A DNA stretch of 64,000 nucleotides, from assembly GCA_003254905.1 (NCBI GenBank), contig QANU01076562.1:186001-250000 (forward strand). The letters run 5' to 3'. The notes below the pieces were generated by a model. That model made no database searches, was not told the origin of the DNA, and worked only from the letters and a program-made list of their open reading frames with translations. Of the stretch, positions 37,266-49,401 are shown in pieces (the stretch's first letter is position 1; each line of letters starts with the position of its first letter). The position numbers and the translations under genes are program-made. Source of the DNA: Nissolia schottii (taxonomy: Eukaryota > Streptophyta > Magnoliopsida > Fabales > Fabaceae).

Positions 37266-38867
37266 AGTTAATTTAGGTATTTTATTATGTGAATAATTAA
37301 TAATTAATACCAAACATATGTTTTATAATTAGATGCACTTTTTTTAAAATCTTAATTTAAGCTCAAATCTTATTCTTAAAATTTATATACAATTATGTAG
37401 ATTAATGAAAATAAAATAAAAAATTACATAAAGAAACAATATATGAGCCTAAAAAAAACTACATAAAGAATCAGCTAGAATTACATTGTAATCTAGCATT
37501 AAAAAGTAACGTACAAAAAAAGATAAAGCTTATCACATACAAAATAAATCTAATTGAATTAATAATATAAAATAAAGCAAAACAAGTAGAATTGCATTTT
37601 TGAATAGAATACCAATGCTATATACATATATAATGAAATCGGATTACAATTACAATTAATAGAAATTGTGATATTAGAACACAATTTTTTTTTTAAAGCT
37701 ATAGAATTTGCTAGGATATGTCACATGTCAGTTGGAGAATTGTTCCTAGTAGATTTTAATAACTTCTCATTAGTTCTAAATTTTAGAGTTCATATTTGTA
37801 TATGATTATACATTTATATGGAAAAAAAATATTGTATTAATGTTAATGTTCACTTAATGGGCAGGGGATTTATGCCATATAATTGATAACACATTCACCC
37901 TTCTCATCTTTTTTATAATTAAAGTGTGTTTCGACTACCCTAAACTCATTAGAATAGCCGGTAAATTTCAGCAGACAAAATAATAAGATTGGGTGTCCGA
38001 ATTAATGAATGCAATATTTACAGACTTAAACACACAAACTATATAATCATGTGTCTCTCACTCCATCTTAACATTTGAAGTGAAAATCAATGATTGCGTG
38101 TTTTGTTTTTTCTCCGCGAAGAATTTGAGTACATGACTCTTTAATATAGAATCAAAGAAATTGCCACCTGAGCTACTAGCTCTTGGCATTCATCATTTTT
38201 ATTAAATCTTAAAAAAACTTCTAAGAAATAAATAAGAGGAATGATAAATTAAATTATATTTATTTAAGGAGAAAGAAAATAATTTTAATTATAGATAAAT
38301 TTAATGATACTTATAAAAAGATATATCATATTTAAGCCTAATAAAATTATATACTAATAGTTTTTTTTGTTACATATTCTATAATACTAAATTAAATTAT
38401 ATTGATTGGTGTCAATGTATTTTTTTTCAATAAATAAATGTATTGAATACAACTTATTTTAACCTGCATATGTAAAATGTTAGTATTGATCGATAACTCA
38501 TAAACAAAAGAGATGTTTATTTGGACTCATTCTATATAGGGAGAAATGTTGCGATGTTGATTAAATATATTTAATGTGTATTTCACACGTATTATTAGCC
38601 ATAAATTTGAAAATAAAGTGTTAAAAAATATATAAAATGTTAATAATCAATGTTTCATAATATTTATAAAGTACACGTTAAATATGATCCATAAATTAAA
38701 GTATTTCTCATTTATGTGACATGTGTCAAATCATAATTCACTCACTATTGAATGACATTTCAATGAAGCGTGAATTTTATTAAAGAAAATTGATTGAAAA
38801 ACCTAACAAATTAACTTACACAAATGACATTTGACATTTTGAAGGACAAAATAAAAATATAAAATGT
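37266..38867. other. intergenic AT-rich DNA
   Basis: No gene or defined repeat was recognised. Confidence 0.55.
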
Positions 38868-39522
38868 TAGGGGTGTTCATGGGCCGGGTTGGCTTATACC
38901 CGAACCCGACCCTATATTTAGATCGGACCAATTTTGAGGACCTGAATCTGACCCTAAACCCGATAGGCCTGATTATCTTCGAGTCGAGTTAAAACCCAGG
39001 TTTGGATCGGGCTAAAGCGGACCAATTATTTGATTCAATATTTCCTAAGAGCCTTTTTTATTGTAAAATAAAACTTCTTGTAGCCAGAAACCAATTCAAG
39101 AATAAAATGTGTAAAATACGAGCATTTGTGGCTGCTATATATTACTATGAACAGACAAAAGACACATCACAAAATTGAAAGCATGCAAAAGAACATAAAT
39201 CAACTGGAAATTACAATAGATTTGCAATAAACTTAACTACAGTAGATTTGCAATCATGGGATGGGATGAGATTGCAAGAATCCAATTCTTTTCATTCTTG
39301 TGATTTCTCATAATGGGATGGGAAGGAAAAAAAATAAAAAAAATGCATAATAGTATAACATACGGGCTGCAAGATCGGCCGGGTGGCCTGAGGGTAAACT
39401 CGAACTTGATATGAATTAAAATTGAGTTTTTTATTTTAAAGTATTTTTAAAATCGGCCCGATTAAAATCAGATCCGATTCGGCATGAATGCTTCGAGCCG
39501 AACCGAGTTATGAATACTCCTA
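38868..39522. mobile_element. GC-rich hAT-like non-autonomous element, 655 bp
   Basis: It begins TAGGGGTGTTCATGGGCCGG and ends with the reverse complement of TAGGAGTATTCATAACTCGG. The 8-bp flanks are TAAAATGT and TAAAATAT, 7 of 8 identical, consistent with a hAT duplication. Subterminal stretches are rich in CCCGAACCCGACC / CGGCCCGATT motifs. The interior is AT-rich and non-coding. Confidence 0.75.
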
Positions 39523-39884
39523 TAAAATATCATTAGTCAAAATATGTAGGTTAATTTATTAAGTTTTTTAATTATTATTCTTTATTAAAATCTCATTTAA
39601 TAATAAATGAATTATGAACTAGAGCAGTGACCAATGATCAAGTTACTATGATTAATTTAGTGATGATAAATTTTTAGTAATATGTACAGTATCCTAAATT
39701 CAAAGTTTGATTGAATGAAGTTTGTGAAATAACGCACTAAGAACTTTGGGTGTTCTACCAAAAAGAAAAAAGAAAAGGGAACAACAGAAGGGAGAGAGGC
39801 CGGGTTGAGGGGTCCACAGTCCCCTTCCTTAAAAGCATAAACGATAAGTTACACCACCCACTCCCCTTGCTCTTATCATTTTTA

Positions 39885-39915
<31 letters not shown>

Positions 39916-40140
39916 AGTGGAGGAACGTTTCCTTTCCATTCCATTCCTCTCCCACTCCTACCTCACCTCTCCTCTCGTCGTACCCTGTCTCTTTCTCTCT
40001 CTTCCCACCCACCCACCCGCTACCGTCTCGTCCAGTGCCACACGTGCCTCACCCCCCTCCACACGTGCCGCCCCTCACCCATACAATCCTTTCTGTGGTG
40101 CAACAAATAAAAGTTAGAGAGAGAACAAACAAATCCAACC
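39523..40140 (+). promoter_or_regulatory. upstream region of the WRC-domain gene
   Basis: It contains an ATT trinucleotide run (about 39888-39915) and a C/T-rich stretch with CCCACCCACCCACC (40006-40018). No gene is supported; frames on both strands (39755-40331) are shadows of low-complexity sequence. Confidence 0.4.
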
Positions 40141-40183
40141 ATGGAAGGAAGCAATATATATGTGGAGAAGGAGAGGAGCCACA

Positions 40184-40503
40184 TGTATATATAGAGAGAG
40201 AAAGAGAGCGTATATATGTGTATATGTATATGCGTTTGTGTTAAGGTAAGAGAGAGAGAGAGAGTTGATAAAAATCGTAATTTTTCTCTAGATTTTCTTG
40301 GTCTTCCCTTCTTCTTCTCTCTTTTTTCCATCCTAGTCTCTTGTCTTGTTCTGTGAAATCAGAAACTGGAAGATCGCTTCTGTTTTTTCTTCTTGGGGGG
40401 GCTCTAGCGTTGAAGAGTATTTGGGGTCTTTCTCTTTTGGTGGAGAGAGTAGAGTGAATCTCGTGTTTTCAGTTCTCGAAAAAGGTTGTGTCTTTGCACC
40501 GAT
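40184..40503 (+). promoter_or_regulatory. TATA-type box and leader of the WRC-domain gene
   Basis: TATATATAG at 40185-40193 is followed by GA-rich sequence (40193-40265) and a CT-rich leader. From about 40220 to the start codon at 40504 I find no upstream ATG, so translation should begin cleanly at 40504. The exact transcription start is not known. Confidence 0.45.
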
Positions 40504-42432
40504 ATGAGGATCCGAAAAAGGCATGTGCTTTTCTCTTCCCTTCTTCACTCCCCGGTGGCTCAGCCTTCAGATCCCCACTTGCCGCCGGCGGTGCAACTCG
40601 GCGGTGATGCTGCACCGCCTCCTTCGCCTCTCTTGAGCTCGGATCCTCCCATCAACGGCTGTGATGATCCCTCCTCCCACATCGGTGGGGCACACAAACG
40701 GCGCATCAAGCAAGAGCACCCTCCTTCGGTTAGTGAAAATATTATTTTTATTTTTGTTTTTCTTTTTTAAATTATTTTTGGGGGTGTTTTTGTTTTCTGT
40801 AATTTTCTTTTTTTACTATTGTTATTGTTGATGATTTGGGCTTTTTTCGCAAGTGCACTTTTGTCCAATCCGTTGCAAGTGGTTGGTATGAAATTCGTTT
40901 CATTTTTTTTTTCTTTTTGGGGAAAATAAATAAGTAAGAAAGAAATTGAAAGAGGCACTGGCACTCTTGGGGATCTTAATTGCAGGAGGGGGAGGATGAT
41001 GGTGGAGGTAGAGAAGAGATCATCGTCAGTAGTGAAGACGAAGACTCAAAAGAGAAGAAGGGTAACCATCATCATTCCAGGTAACAACGAAAACACCGAT
41101 GAGAAAAATAAAAAAAGAGAAATCTGTTGTAGTAAAAAAGGTGAAACATGGAGACCCATAACTAGTTTGGGGGGTGGGGATTTTTAACCATCATCCAAAA
41201 AAGAAAAAAAAAAAGAAGAAAGAAAGAGAGAAAATATTATTATTATTATTATTATTTATAAATATATATACTATTGAAGGGGTGTTTTAAATAAGAGGTT
41301 AATACAACAGCACAGCACAGCACAGCATGGTTGTTTTCTCCAAATTGGCCAACTAACTATCGTTTGCACTTGAGGTGCACAAAGTAGAAAGTATAGTAGT
41401 AGTAGTAGCAGCAGCTAGCAAGCACCCAAAATGCTGGTCCCCATCCATCTACGTTCTCCAAACATTATTACTTAATTACACTCATATTCCCTCTACCTAG
41501 CTGTAAATTTCATTTAATGTGTACGTGTATATGTATATGCATTGAAGTGGTTTGTTTGTGTGGGGTGGGTGATTTGTTTGTTTGTTTGTTTGTAATTGTA
41601 GGAAAGGAGCTGGCATCTTTGGTTCAAGTCAAGGTAACAAAACAAAACTTGGTTCATCTGGTGCACACGCGAGCGTGCATGGCTTGATACTCGTTGCTTT
41701 TGATGTGCAGATGGGAGCATGCGATGGTGCGAGGAAGATCAGAAGGCTATCCCTTTCAAGAAGCGGAGGTCGAGAGGGACCTGCTTGGAGGAGAACCGGG
41801 GCCCCACAGCTGCCAAGGCCAGGATGAAGACCAAGATGAACAAGAAGAACGCGGATGGAGGAGACAGCATCAAGGAGGTGCCACGTGGATCATCATCATC
41901 GGCAACAGCAACCGCACCAAAACCCAACAACAGCGGCAAGAAGAAGAGGGGAAGGGGGAGTGGGGGAGTCATGGAAGGGTCGCGGTGCAGCCGCGTTAAC
42001 GGGAGAGGGTGGAGGTGCTGCCAGCAGACCCTAGTTGGCTACTCCCTTTGCGAGCATCACCTCGGGAAGGGGAGGCTGAGGAGCATGACCAGCGTCAGAA
42101 GCCGCTCCACTTCTGTTACTGCACCCTCAACAACAAACAAGGTGCCTGTGGTGCAACAAGTCGACGATCACGATCATCACCACCTCGACAATCCTCCTTT
42201 GTCATCATCGCCTTCTTCTTCTTCTCCTCTTCCTGTTGCTGCTGCTGCTGATTGTGGCGGCAACGAGGAGGAGGAGGAGGAGGAGAAGAAGCAGCCCGCG
42301 ATAATGGCCAAGAGGAAGATGAAGCAGCTTGGGATGGTGAAGGCTCGGTCCATAAGCAGCTTGCTGGGACAAACGCCAAACACTACCACCGGCATTCCCA
42401 TCATCTCTCATGACACCACTGCCAACAAGTAA
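40504..42432 (+). CDS. WRC-domain nuclear protein (no QLQ domain)
   Basis: Four exons: 40504-40728, 40986-41080, 41602-41633 (only 32 bases) and 41711-42432, joined at phases 0, 2 and 1 with GT-AG introns, giving 357 residues. The N-terminus MRIRKRHV, then Pro-rich sequence, resembles a family I recall including Arabidopsis At2g42040. The WRC zinc motif C-x9-C-x10-C-x2-H is intact at C210, C220, C231 and H234, within SRVNGRGWRCCQQTLVGYSL. WRC domains bind DNA or serve nuclear targeting in growth-regulating factors, but the QLQ domain that binds the GIF coactivator is not seen, so this is not a true GRF. Basic clusters (FKKRR about 133-137, KKKRGRG about 194-200) suit a nuclear protein. Late low-complexity parts are Ser runs, Ala4 and Glu7. 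Exons 2 and 3 encode an acidic linker. Role: probable transcription-associated regulator, unproven. Confidence 0.88.
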
Positions 42433-44758
42433 GGTGCAAACAAACCGTTATTATTTCATGTACTTGCAAGCAAGCTTGATAGATATATAAATATTTTGAT
42501 CTTAATACTAGAACTTTCATATTATGTAATATATATATACACTTGGTGCAACTGAACTCATGAAACTGGCGCTGCTGCTTTATTTTATTCCCATATATAA
42601 ATTCTATTTCTGTGGTGTAATTTATTTCTCTCGTCTTAGCTAGCTTTGGCGATGCTTTTTGCTGTTGTGGTGTGCGTCGTCTTCCCTTTCAATTTCTCTG
42701 GTGCTGATGGAATTATTGTTAAAGTATATGGACTCGGCCACGTTCTGATTTTGCAGTACTACTGGATGGAATAATACTATATTCATGATGCACACATCGC
42801 TTGTTAATCACATTAGTATATCGGATTTTCTTTTTGGTTATTCGTTCTTTTTGCCTATAATTTTTATAACAGTATTAATATTTTTTTGTATTTTAACAGT
42901 CATGATTTATTTTTAAATTTAAAATAATAAATATTTAAAATTAATAAAATATATACATAATTATTAACTATAGATAATCATACGAAACTAATTTTGATGG
43001 ACAATTAAAGTAATGCCTTTATTTTTTAAAATTATTTTTACGAGTGGTCTGTATCACTATCATGAACATTGTGTGCCCTTTGACCAAGTAAGACAAGTTG
43101 AACAAAATTTGTTAGTAGCTATACAAAGAGAAAGGAAAACGAATAATAAATTCAGACGTAATCCCAAGGATGAATATTATATATCATGGGTTTGGGGTCA
43201 AGCTTCACATGACTAGTACATGTCTCAAGAATTGCACCGTTTCCTTGCATAACGGATAATTCACATACATCGATGTTAAGTACCTAGTACAAGGCAAATC
43301 GTTTTCTTTAATGCATATATTGTACTGGAGTTTGTTACTTAAATTTGCGTTCATTTCAGACCACACAATCGTGTGTATTGTAGTAATAGATTTTTGTATA
43401 CCATGCATATATAAAAGGAGAATAATTAGGCTAAAGAAGTAGGAAACTCAAGCATTTTTCTAATATAATCTGCTCTATGATATTACTTAATACAAAATTT
43501 AGCAACTAATGACATGAATTTGCCATAGATTTGTAGTTGTAAGAATTTTGCTTGCTCTGCTTTTTTCCTTATGAAATGGCGATAGAAATTTGAGAAACTT
43601 GAGTTGCGAACAATTTTATATATATCTAGCTAGGTTAATCATAAACAACTTCCCAATGTATCTATCTAGCTAGTAACTTTCGTTTAATTAATTCTGATAT
43701 TGTTTACTTGGCTTCACTCGCTATGAGAAGAGAAACGATGTGGAGCAGCTTAATTTTGATTCAATTGAATGGACCCCAACTCTCTTTTTGTCCGACATGA
43801 CAAACACACATTATATATACAGTAAGGTCAAGTTCCTCGAAAATTTGTTGCGCCTTTATGATTATGAGTTGGTGGCTATTTCTCAGAAACCACTACGACA
43901 TGACAAACGAACCTATATGTTTTGAAAAACTATAGCTAGATATATAAGTTAAAGTTATAATGAAGCTGTTTTAGTCAACGGAAAAAGAACAAGGAAAGCA
44001 TCTTATATTATATGTGGTTTTCCAAATGACTGAATGTTATTACACACACACACATATATAGGTCATGTAATAAGTTCTGGAGAAAATAATTCAAAATGTG
44101 GGATTTGTCAAAGGAAAGCGAATCGATTCTTTCTTTCGCATAGTTATAATTCTACAAATGATAAACAGTTGACGGTATACAAGCATAATGGATCCCGTCA
44201 ATAAAGGTAAAGTTTTCCTTGCCCTTAAGTTATTATTGAAAAGCACAGGACAATGTAGACCCCATGATATGTATATACATGTCCAATATCAACAAATAAC
44301 AAAAATTAATCATGCACATAGCTAAGTCTGCAAATTAAGTCACACGGCGCTGGATTAATTAAGAATAAATTTGTTTAACCCAAACTTTTCATATCATGAA
44401 TTACTTAGCAATATTGTGCGTGCTTAATTTCGCTGTAATTCCTTGGCAATGCCCTGGCAGTGTCGTTGCAATTTCCCTGTCGTTGCAATTTCTCTGCAAC
44501 GTTTTCTTCCCCCCACTTATATAGTGTAACATTTTAATTATATATATTATAATTATAATATTCCTTTGATCATCTAACACACAGCGATCCCTTTTCTATT
44601 TTTTTTCCCTCTCCTTGATTTTCATGCCACCTTCCTTCAAAAAGTGTATATAATTCAGACAGAATTCGTGAGTCTTGCCTTCATACTTACATAGACGTAC
44701 CAATGAGAGAAAATTCAAACTAATTCATACTATTGGGTTAATCGATAAACCACAAAAG
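42433..44758. other. intergenic AT-rich DNA
   Basis: No gene was recognised; the start is presumably the 3' untranslated region of the WRC gene. At 44455-44500 there is a short repeated TGTCGTTGCAATTTC motif. Confidence 0.55.
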
Positions 44759-44972
44759 CTAAGAACCAGTAACACGGACACGAGATACGATATGACACAC
44801 GCACGATGATACACCAATTTCAAAAAAAAATTGGATATAGTTTGAACACGACTAATCATAAATTTTTTATTTGAACACTTTCAGACACATGTGACACGTG
44901 TGTCGAATGAGTGTCTTGGTGTGTCGGACACACGGAGACACAATAATCTTACAAAGTGCCTCTGCTTCCTAA
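44759..44972. mobile_element. hAT-like MITE, 214 bp
   Basis: A perfect 8-bp direct repeat CACAAAAG flanks it (44751-44758 and 44973-44980). Ends: CTAAGAACCAGTAACAC and, reverse-complemented from the right, TTAGGAAGCAGAGGCAC, 11 of 17 identical. Internally it has inverted ACACGGACAC / GTGTCGGACACAC-type motifs. Non-coding. Confidence 0.7.
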
Positions 44973-44980
44973 CACAAAAG

Positions 44981-46692
44981 TGAATTACATACCATATCTT
45001 GGTCCAAGATCTCAAGGTACATAATGGATTAATATTGAGTCCTGTTAAACATACACTCTTCACTTAGTTTAAATTTTATCAATTTGGGATTGCAACATGC
45101 AGATCTATATATATGATCTTTCAAATACTTAACTTGGGTTGGAACCTTTTTTATTAACAGATTATTGGTAGCTTTATATATATGGACTTGATGAGGGGGA
45201 TAGGTTTCCCATATATGATGTATGCATATGACTGATAATGAGGATCTGGCAAGGTGCAACGAGTAGTACTCGTGTTCTGTTGTAGCTAGTTGATGAATTT
45301 TGAAGAAAACTAACTAATCTAAAAAGTTTGGTCCTCTAGGGCTTCGGTTTTGTTTAAAAGAAACTAACCTTAAGCTGTTCGGTGGGTTCGGTTTTTGTGT
45401 CGGTGTGTGTTTTAGAGGAAGATAAGGTATATCCTATATATGCATTATTGCATGTAGCTAGCTAGCTCACTGTTTGTGTGAACGGAAGTTCATAGTATAT
45501 GGTGCCAAAAAAGGCCTCTTTTTAAGATGGTTTTAATTTGAGGCTCAAAGGTCATGGTTCTAGTTAAAACTATATATTAATATAAGGCTAAGAATCTGGG
45601 AATAAAATGGTACGCAAATAAATGTGTGCTAATGTAAGTAGCATGGAAACTGATATAAACGTGAGACAGGTATGGATAAGAACACGCAGGCTCAATATAT
45701 AAAATTTGATGTTTCTATTTAATGGAAGCATTTTTTATACACGGCATTAACACGAAGTGCATGTATGATTGGGAATAACCATTTTAGCAAGTGTTTTGTG
45801 GTAGAAAATATGGACGTACCTGTGTCCCTCTATTTTTGTCTAAAAGCAAAAACAATTATAAATTTTATGTTTTTGTCTTTTTCTTTAGACATATTTTTGT
45901 CTCTATTATCTCTGTGTCTTTTATCTCAGAACACTTACTAATCACTTTTATAGAGTCTCACTCTTTCATGAGTGATAAATACCATGATATTCCATTGGCC
46001 TAAAACGGCTTTGAAGTTAATATATTGTTGTGCTTTTTAATTGCACTACAATATCTTTCTGCACTTTATTTTTTAATTAAAAAAAATTGAATGTATATTC
46101 CATTAACCACTCATTTATTTTTTCTTAAATAAAAATATCATAATGTTGAGTTTTTCATTTTTAAGACCTAAGCCATTAAATGTGACGGAGATTCTTTTGG
46201 ATGGAGACGGTTGGGATGGAGACTCCGTACCAACATTACTCCACAAATTAAACCACTGGAATCACGCCCTCCACCCGATTATATATTGCTTCAAAAAAAG
46301 CCTCAACTTTGTAGATTTAAATAAACGAAATTCAGTGATGAGTTCTTGGTATATATAGCAATTAATATTAATAGGTTCTGTTTTGGTAGCTGGTGTCACA
46401 GTTCCTATGCATACAAGTCATTAAGCCACCTTCCACGAACAACCTCGCACAATTCTTGACCCATGTAACCAAATTATTATGTTTCAACAAGTAAATGCCC
46501 TCTTGTGTAGTGTTACATGTCACGTATTTAAAAGTGCCTAATAAAAGCAAATTCTCATGACTCAATACAGAAGGAAATACTTGTAATATGCTATATTACA
46601 AGTTGGGGACATGAGGGAAAGAAGGGACATGAGATTGGCGCTATATAACAAATTGGTAGACTTCCAATTTGATAAAATACGGTAATTCCTTT
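44981..46692. other. intergenic AT-rich DNA
   Basis: No gene or clear repeat was recognised. The short frames near 46143-46358 and 46368-46565 have no supporting features. Confidence 0.55.
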
Positions 46693-47479
46693 GGGGGNNN
46701 NNNNNNNNNNNNNNNNNNNNNNNNNNNNNNNNNNNNNNNNNNNNNNNNNNNNNNNNNNNNNNNNNNNNNNNNNNNNNNNNNNNNNNNNNNNNNNNNNNNN
46801 NNNNNNNNNNNNNNNNNNNNNNNNNNNNNNNNNNNNNNNNNNNNNNNNNNNNNNNNNNNNNNNNNNNNNNNNNNNNNNNNNNNNNNNNNNNNNNNNNNNN
46901 NNNNNNNNNNNNNNNNNNNNNNNNNNNNNNNNNNNNNNNNNNNNNNNNNNNNNNNNNNNNNNNNNNNNNNNNNNNNNNNNNNNNNNNNNNNNNNNNNNNN
47001 NNNNNNNNNNNNNNNNNNNNNNNNNNNNNNNNNNNNNNNNNNNNNNNNNNNNNNNNNNNNNNNNNNNNNNNNNNNNNNNNNNNNNNNNNNNNNNNNNNNN
47101 NNNNNNNNNNNNNNNNNNNNNNNNNNNNNNNNNNNNNNNNNNNNNNNNNNNNNNNNNNNNNNNNNNNNNNNNNNNNNNNNNNNNNNNNNNNNNNNNNNNN
47201 NNNNNNNNNNNNNNNNNNNNNNNNNNNNNNNNNNNNNNNNNNNNNNNNNNNNNNNNNNNNNNNNNNNNNNNNNNNNNNNNNNNNNNNNNNNNNNNNNNNN
47301 NNNNNNNNNNNNNNNNNNNNNNNNNNNNNNNNNNNNNNNNNNNNNNNNNNNNNNNNNNNNNNNNNNNNNNNNNNNNNNNNNNNNNNNNNNNNNNNNNNNN
47401 NNNNNNNNNNNNNNNNNNNNNNNNNNNNNNNNNNNNNNNNNNNNNNNNNNNNNNNNNNNNNNNGGGGGGGGGGGGGGGG
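46693..47479. other. assembly gap with poly-G edges
   Basis: 766 undetermined bases (46698-47463) with GGGGG on the left and 16 G on the right. The poly-G edges are typical of sequencing trouble and may be artefacts. Frames crossing the gap are meaningless. The gap length may be only an estimate. Confidence 0.95.
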
Positions 47480-48880
47480 TGGACCCGGAGAAGAGGCATG
47501 GTCTGTCACTCGCCCCTTCAGAAGGCTGTACTGCATAAAAGAATTAAATTGAAGGGGGATCCCCTTTATGATATTTCCATGTTTGTTCAAGCATTGAGAT
47601 CTGGCTGTCTCACCACTAAGTGCCTTCAAATATGGTGGTGGGACTCGCCCCCTCTCCTAGCTATAGCTAGCTAGCTCTGGCATACACACACACACACACA
47701 TATATATATGCCTAATGGCGCTCTCTCTCTCTCTCTCTGATTCTACAATGATGACAATTTATGCTTGTTTGTTGTGAATTTGTGATCATACATCATATAA
47801 TATGAGATAGCTAGCTGAGGGGCGCAGAAAGTACGCTATAATTGCTGATGAGTTTCTAGTATTCTTGTGAACAACTCAACAAATTGTGAAGCTCGCTAAG
47901 CATATATAAGAAAGGAAGCGTGTGATATGATATCGGGTATTATAATTAGCAACTGCTAGCTGTTACTAGTATTATACTACTAGCTAAGAGTGCCTTATTA
48001 GCACAATTGTACATTTCAAATTCAAATCTTGATCACCAGATCTTTTAAACACAAAGGCACAAGGTAGATAAGGAGAGATGAGACCGTTTACTAGCTTGGT
48101 GACCTTGATGAGAAGGTCAATGTAAATTTCTCTTTTAATCTTAAATTAAGTGTTATTTTTATTTCTTTCATTAATAAATCAATGTATTGAGACACAATTA
48201 TATCCAGATTCATTAATTTATGAAAAAATTAAAAAAAAAGTCAAAATGATACTTAGCTTAGATGGAGGAAGTAATTAATAACTCTTTGATTGATGTTGAA
48301 AGTGGCTTAATTAATTTATAGATATGGCTGCCCTTGTCCCACTTGTTACCTTGGTTAAGCAGTCTCAACAATTTAAGCCATGAATTATATTATTTAGACT
48401 TATTTTATATAGGATATCATATCTAATCATACTTTATTTATAGTACTGAATAAATTTTTTACTAAGATATGAATCTGACCATTAATATTTTATTTAATAA
48501 AAGGTAAAATATAAATCAACACGATATCTTACACAAAATAAATACATGTATCATTTTAAGATCTTAAATGACTCACCTCTTAAGGTGGACATATGGTCAG
48601 TGCGACTGTACAAATAGAAGTTCTTAGGTACACAACATTTAAAAATAAGAGAAACACTTTTTTTTGGTGCAATTAATTAAATATAAATCACCTTACTTAA
48701 ATAAGTCTTAATAATATCGCATATTTAGGGGAAAAGAAAAGTTAAGATTTTGCCGTAGCTGATCATTTTCATCTTAAGAGAATAAGTCAGAAGAAAAATT
48801 AGACTATAAACCTTGGCCACCTAGTTAATTAGTGAGTGTTGTTTAACATGAGATCCTATAAGTTTAACCTCTTGTCATGT
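47480..48880. other. intergenic DNA with microsatellites
   Basis: No gene was recognised. A compound microsatellite lies at 47684-47738: CA repeats, then TA, then (after 12 bases) CT repeats. Confidence 0.55.
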
Positions 48881-48885
48881 CTTAT

Positions 48886-49391
48886 TGTTCCGAAGTATGC
48901 ACCTCGGTACAAGCTCTGGATCCTGAGACTCGAGAACGGGATGAATGCTCTAGCTCCGGCACGATCGATCTCTGGACTCGCGATTGCGGTGTGTACCTGC
49001 AATTACTCCGACGCTCAAGTAAGCAAGGGTCTAAGGAGAATAGTAAGTGATTATTGGATCCTCTCATACCTGGGACGCGGGCTTATTATATAGCCGAGGC
49101 GGTTGAGGAGGTTCCGCGTATCGCGGTGGTGGGGGATATCTCGACCCCGCGCTATGCGCTCTGGCCGTGGATCCCGCCGAGATTTTTCTTATCTCGGCCA
49201 GATAAGATACGCGGAGTGGGTTATCTTATCTTGGACGGATAAGATAACGGGGATCTCGGGGGCGCTTATCTTGGGCGGTTATGAGATGCTGATATCGGGA
49301 TGACCTGTTAAGAGCGGTTGGGTCGGGTCCGCGGATATGGGCCTGGATGCTGGGGCCGCTAGGATGGGCCTTCATGGCCCAGTCCGTAACA
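48886..49391. mobile_element. solo LTR of an LTR retrotransposon
   Basis: A 506-bp block beginning TGTTCCGAAG and ending GTCCGTAACA, so it has the TGTT...AACA ends of an LTR. A perfect 5-bp duplication CTTAT flanks it (48881-48885 and 49392-49396). It is strikingly GC-rich against its AT-rich surroundings and contains a TTATATAG box near 49084. No internal retroviral-type sequence lies on either side, so it is a solo LTR left by recombination between two LTRs. The intact duplication suggests a young insertion. Open frames inside are spurious. The family is not determined. Confidence 0.85.
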
Positions 49392-49401
49392 CTTATCATG
49401 T

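Noticed and set aside
41694-42411. Alternative frames over WRC exon 4
   Set aside because: Shadows of exon 4; the chosen frame carries the intact WRC motif and joins in phase with upstream exons.
46562-47674. Very long frames of 289-355 codons
   Set aside because: They cross the undetermined bases and have no real sequence in most of their length.
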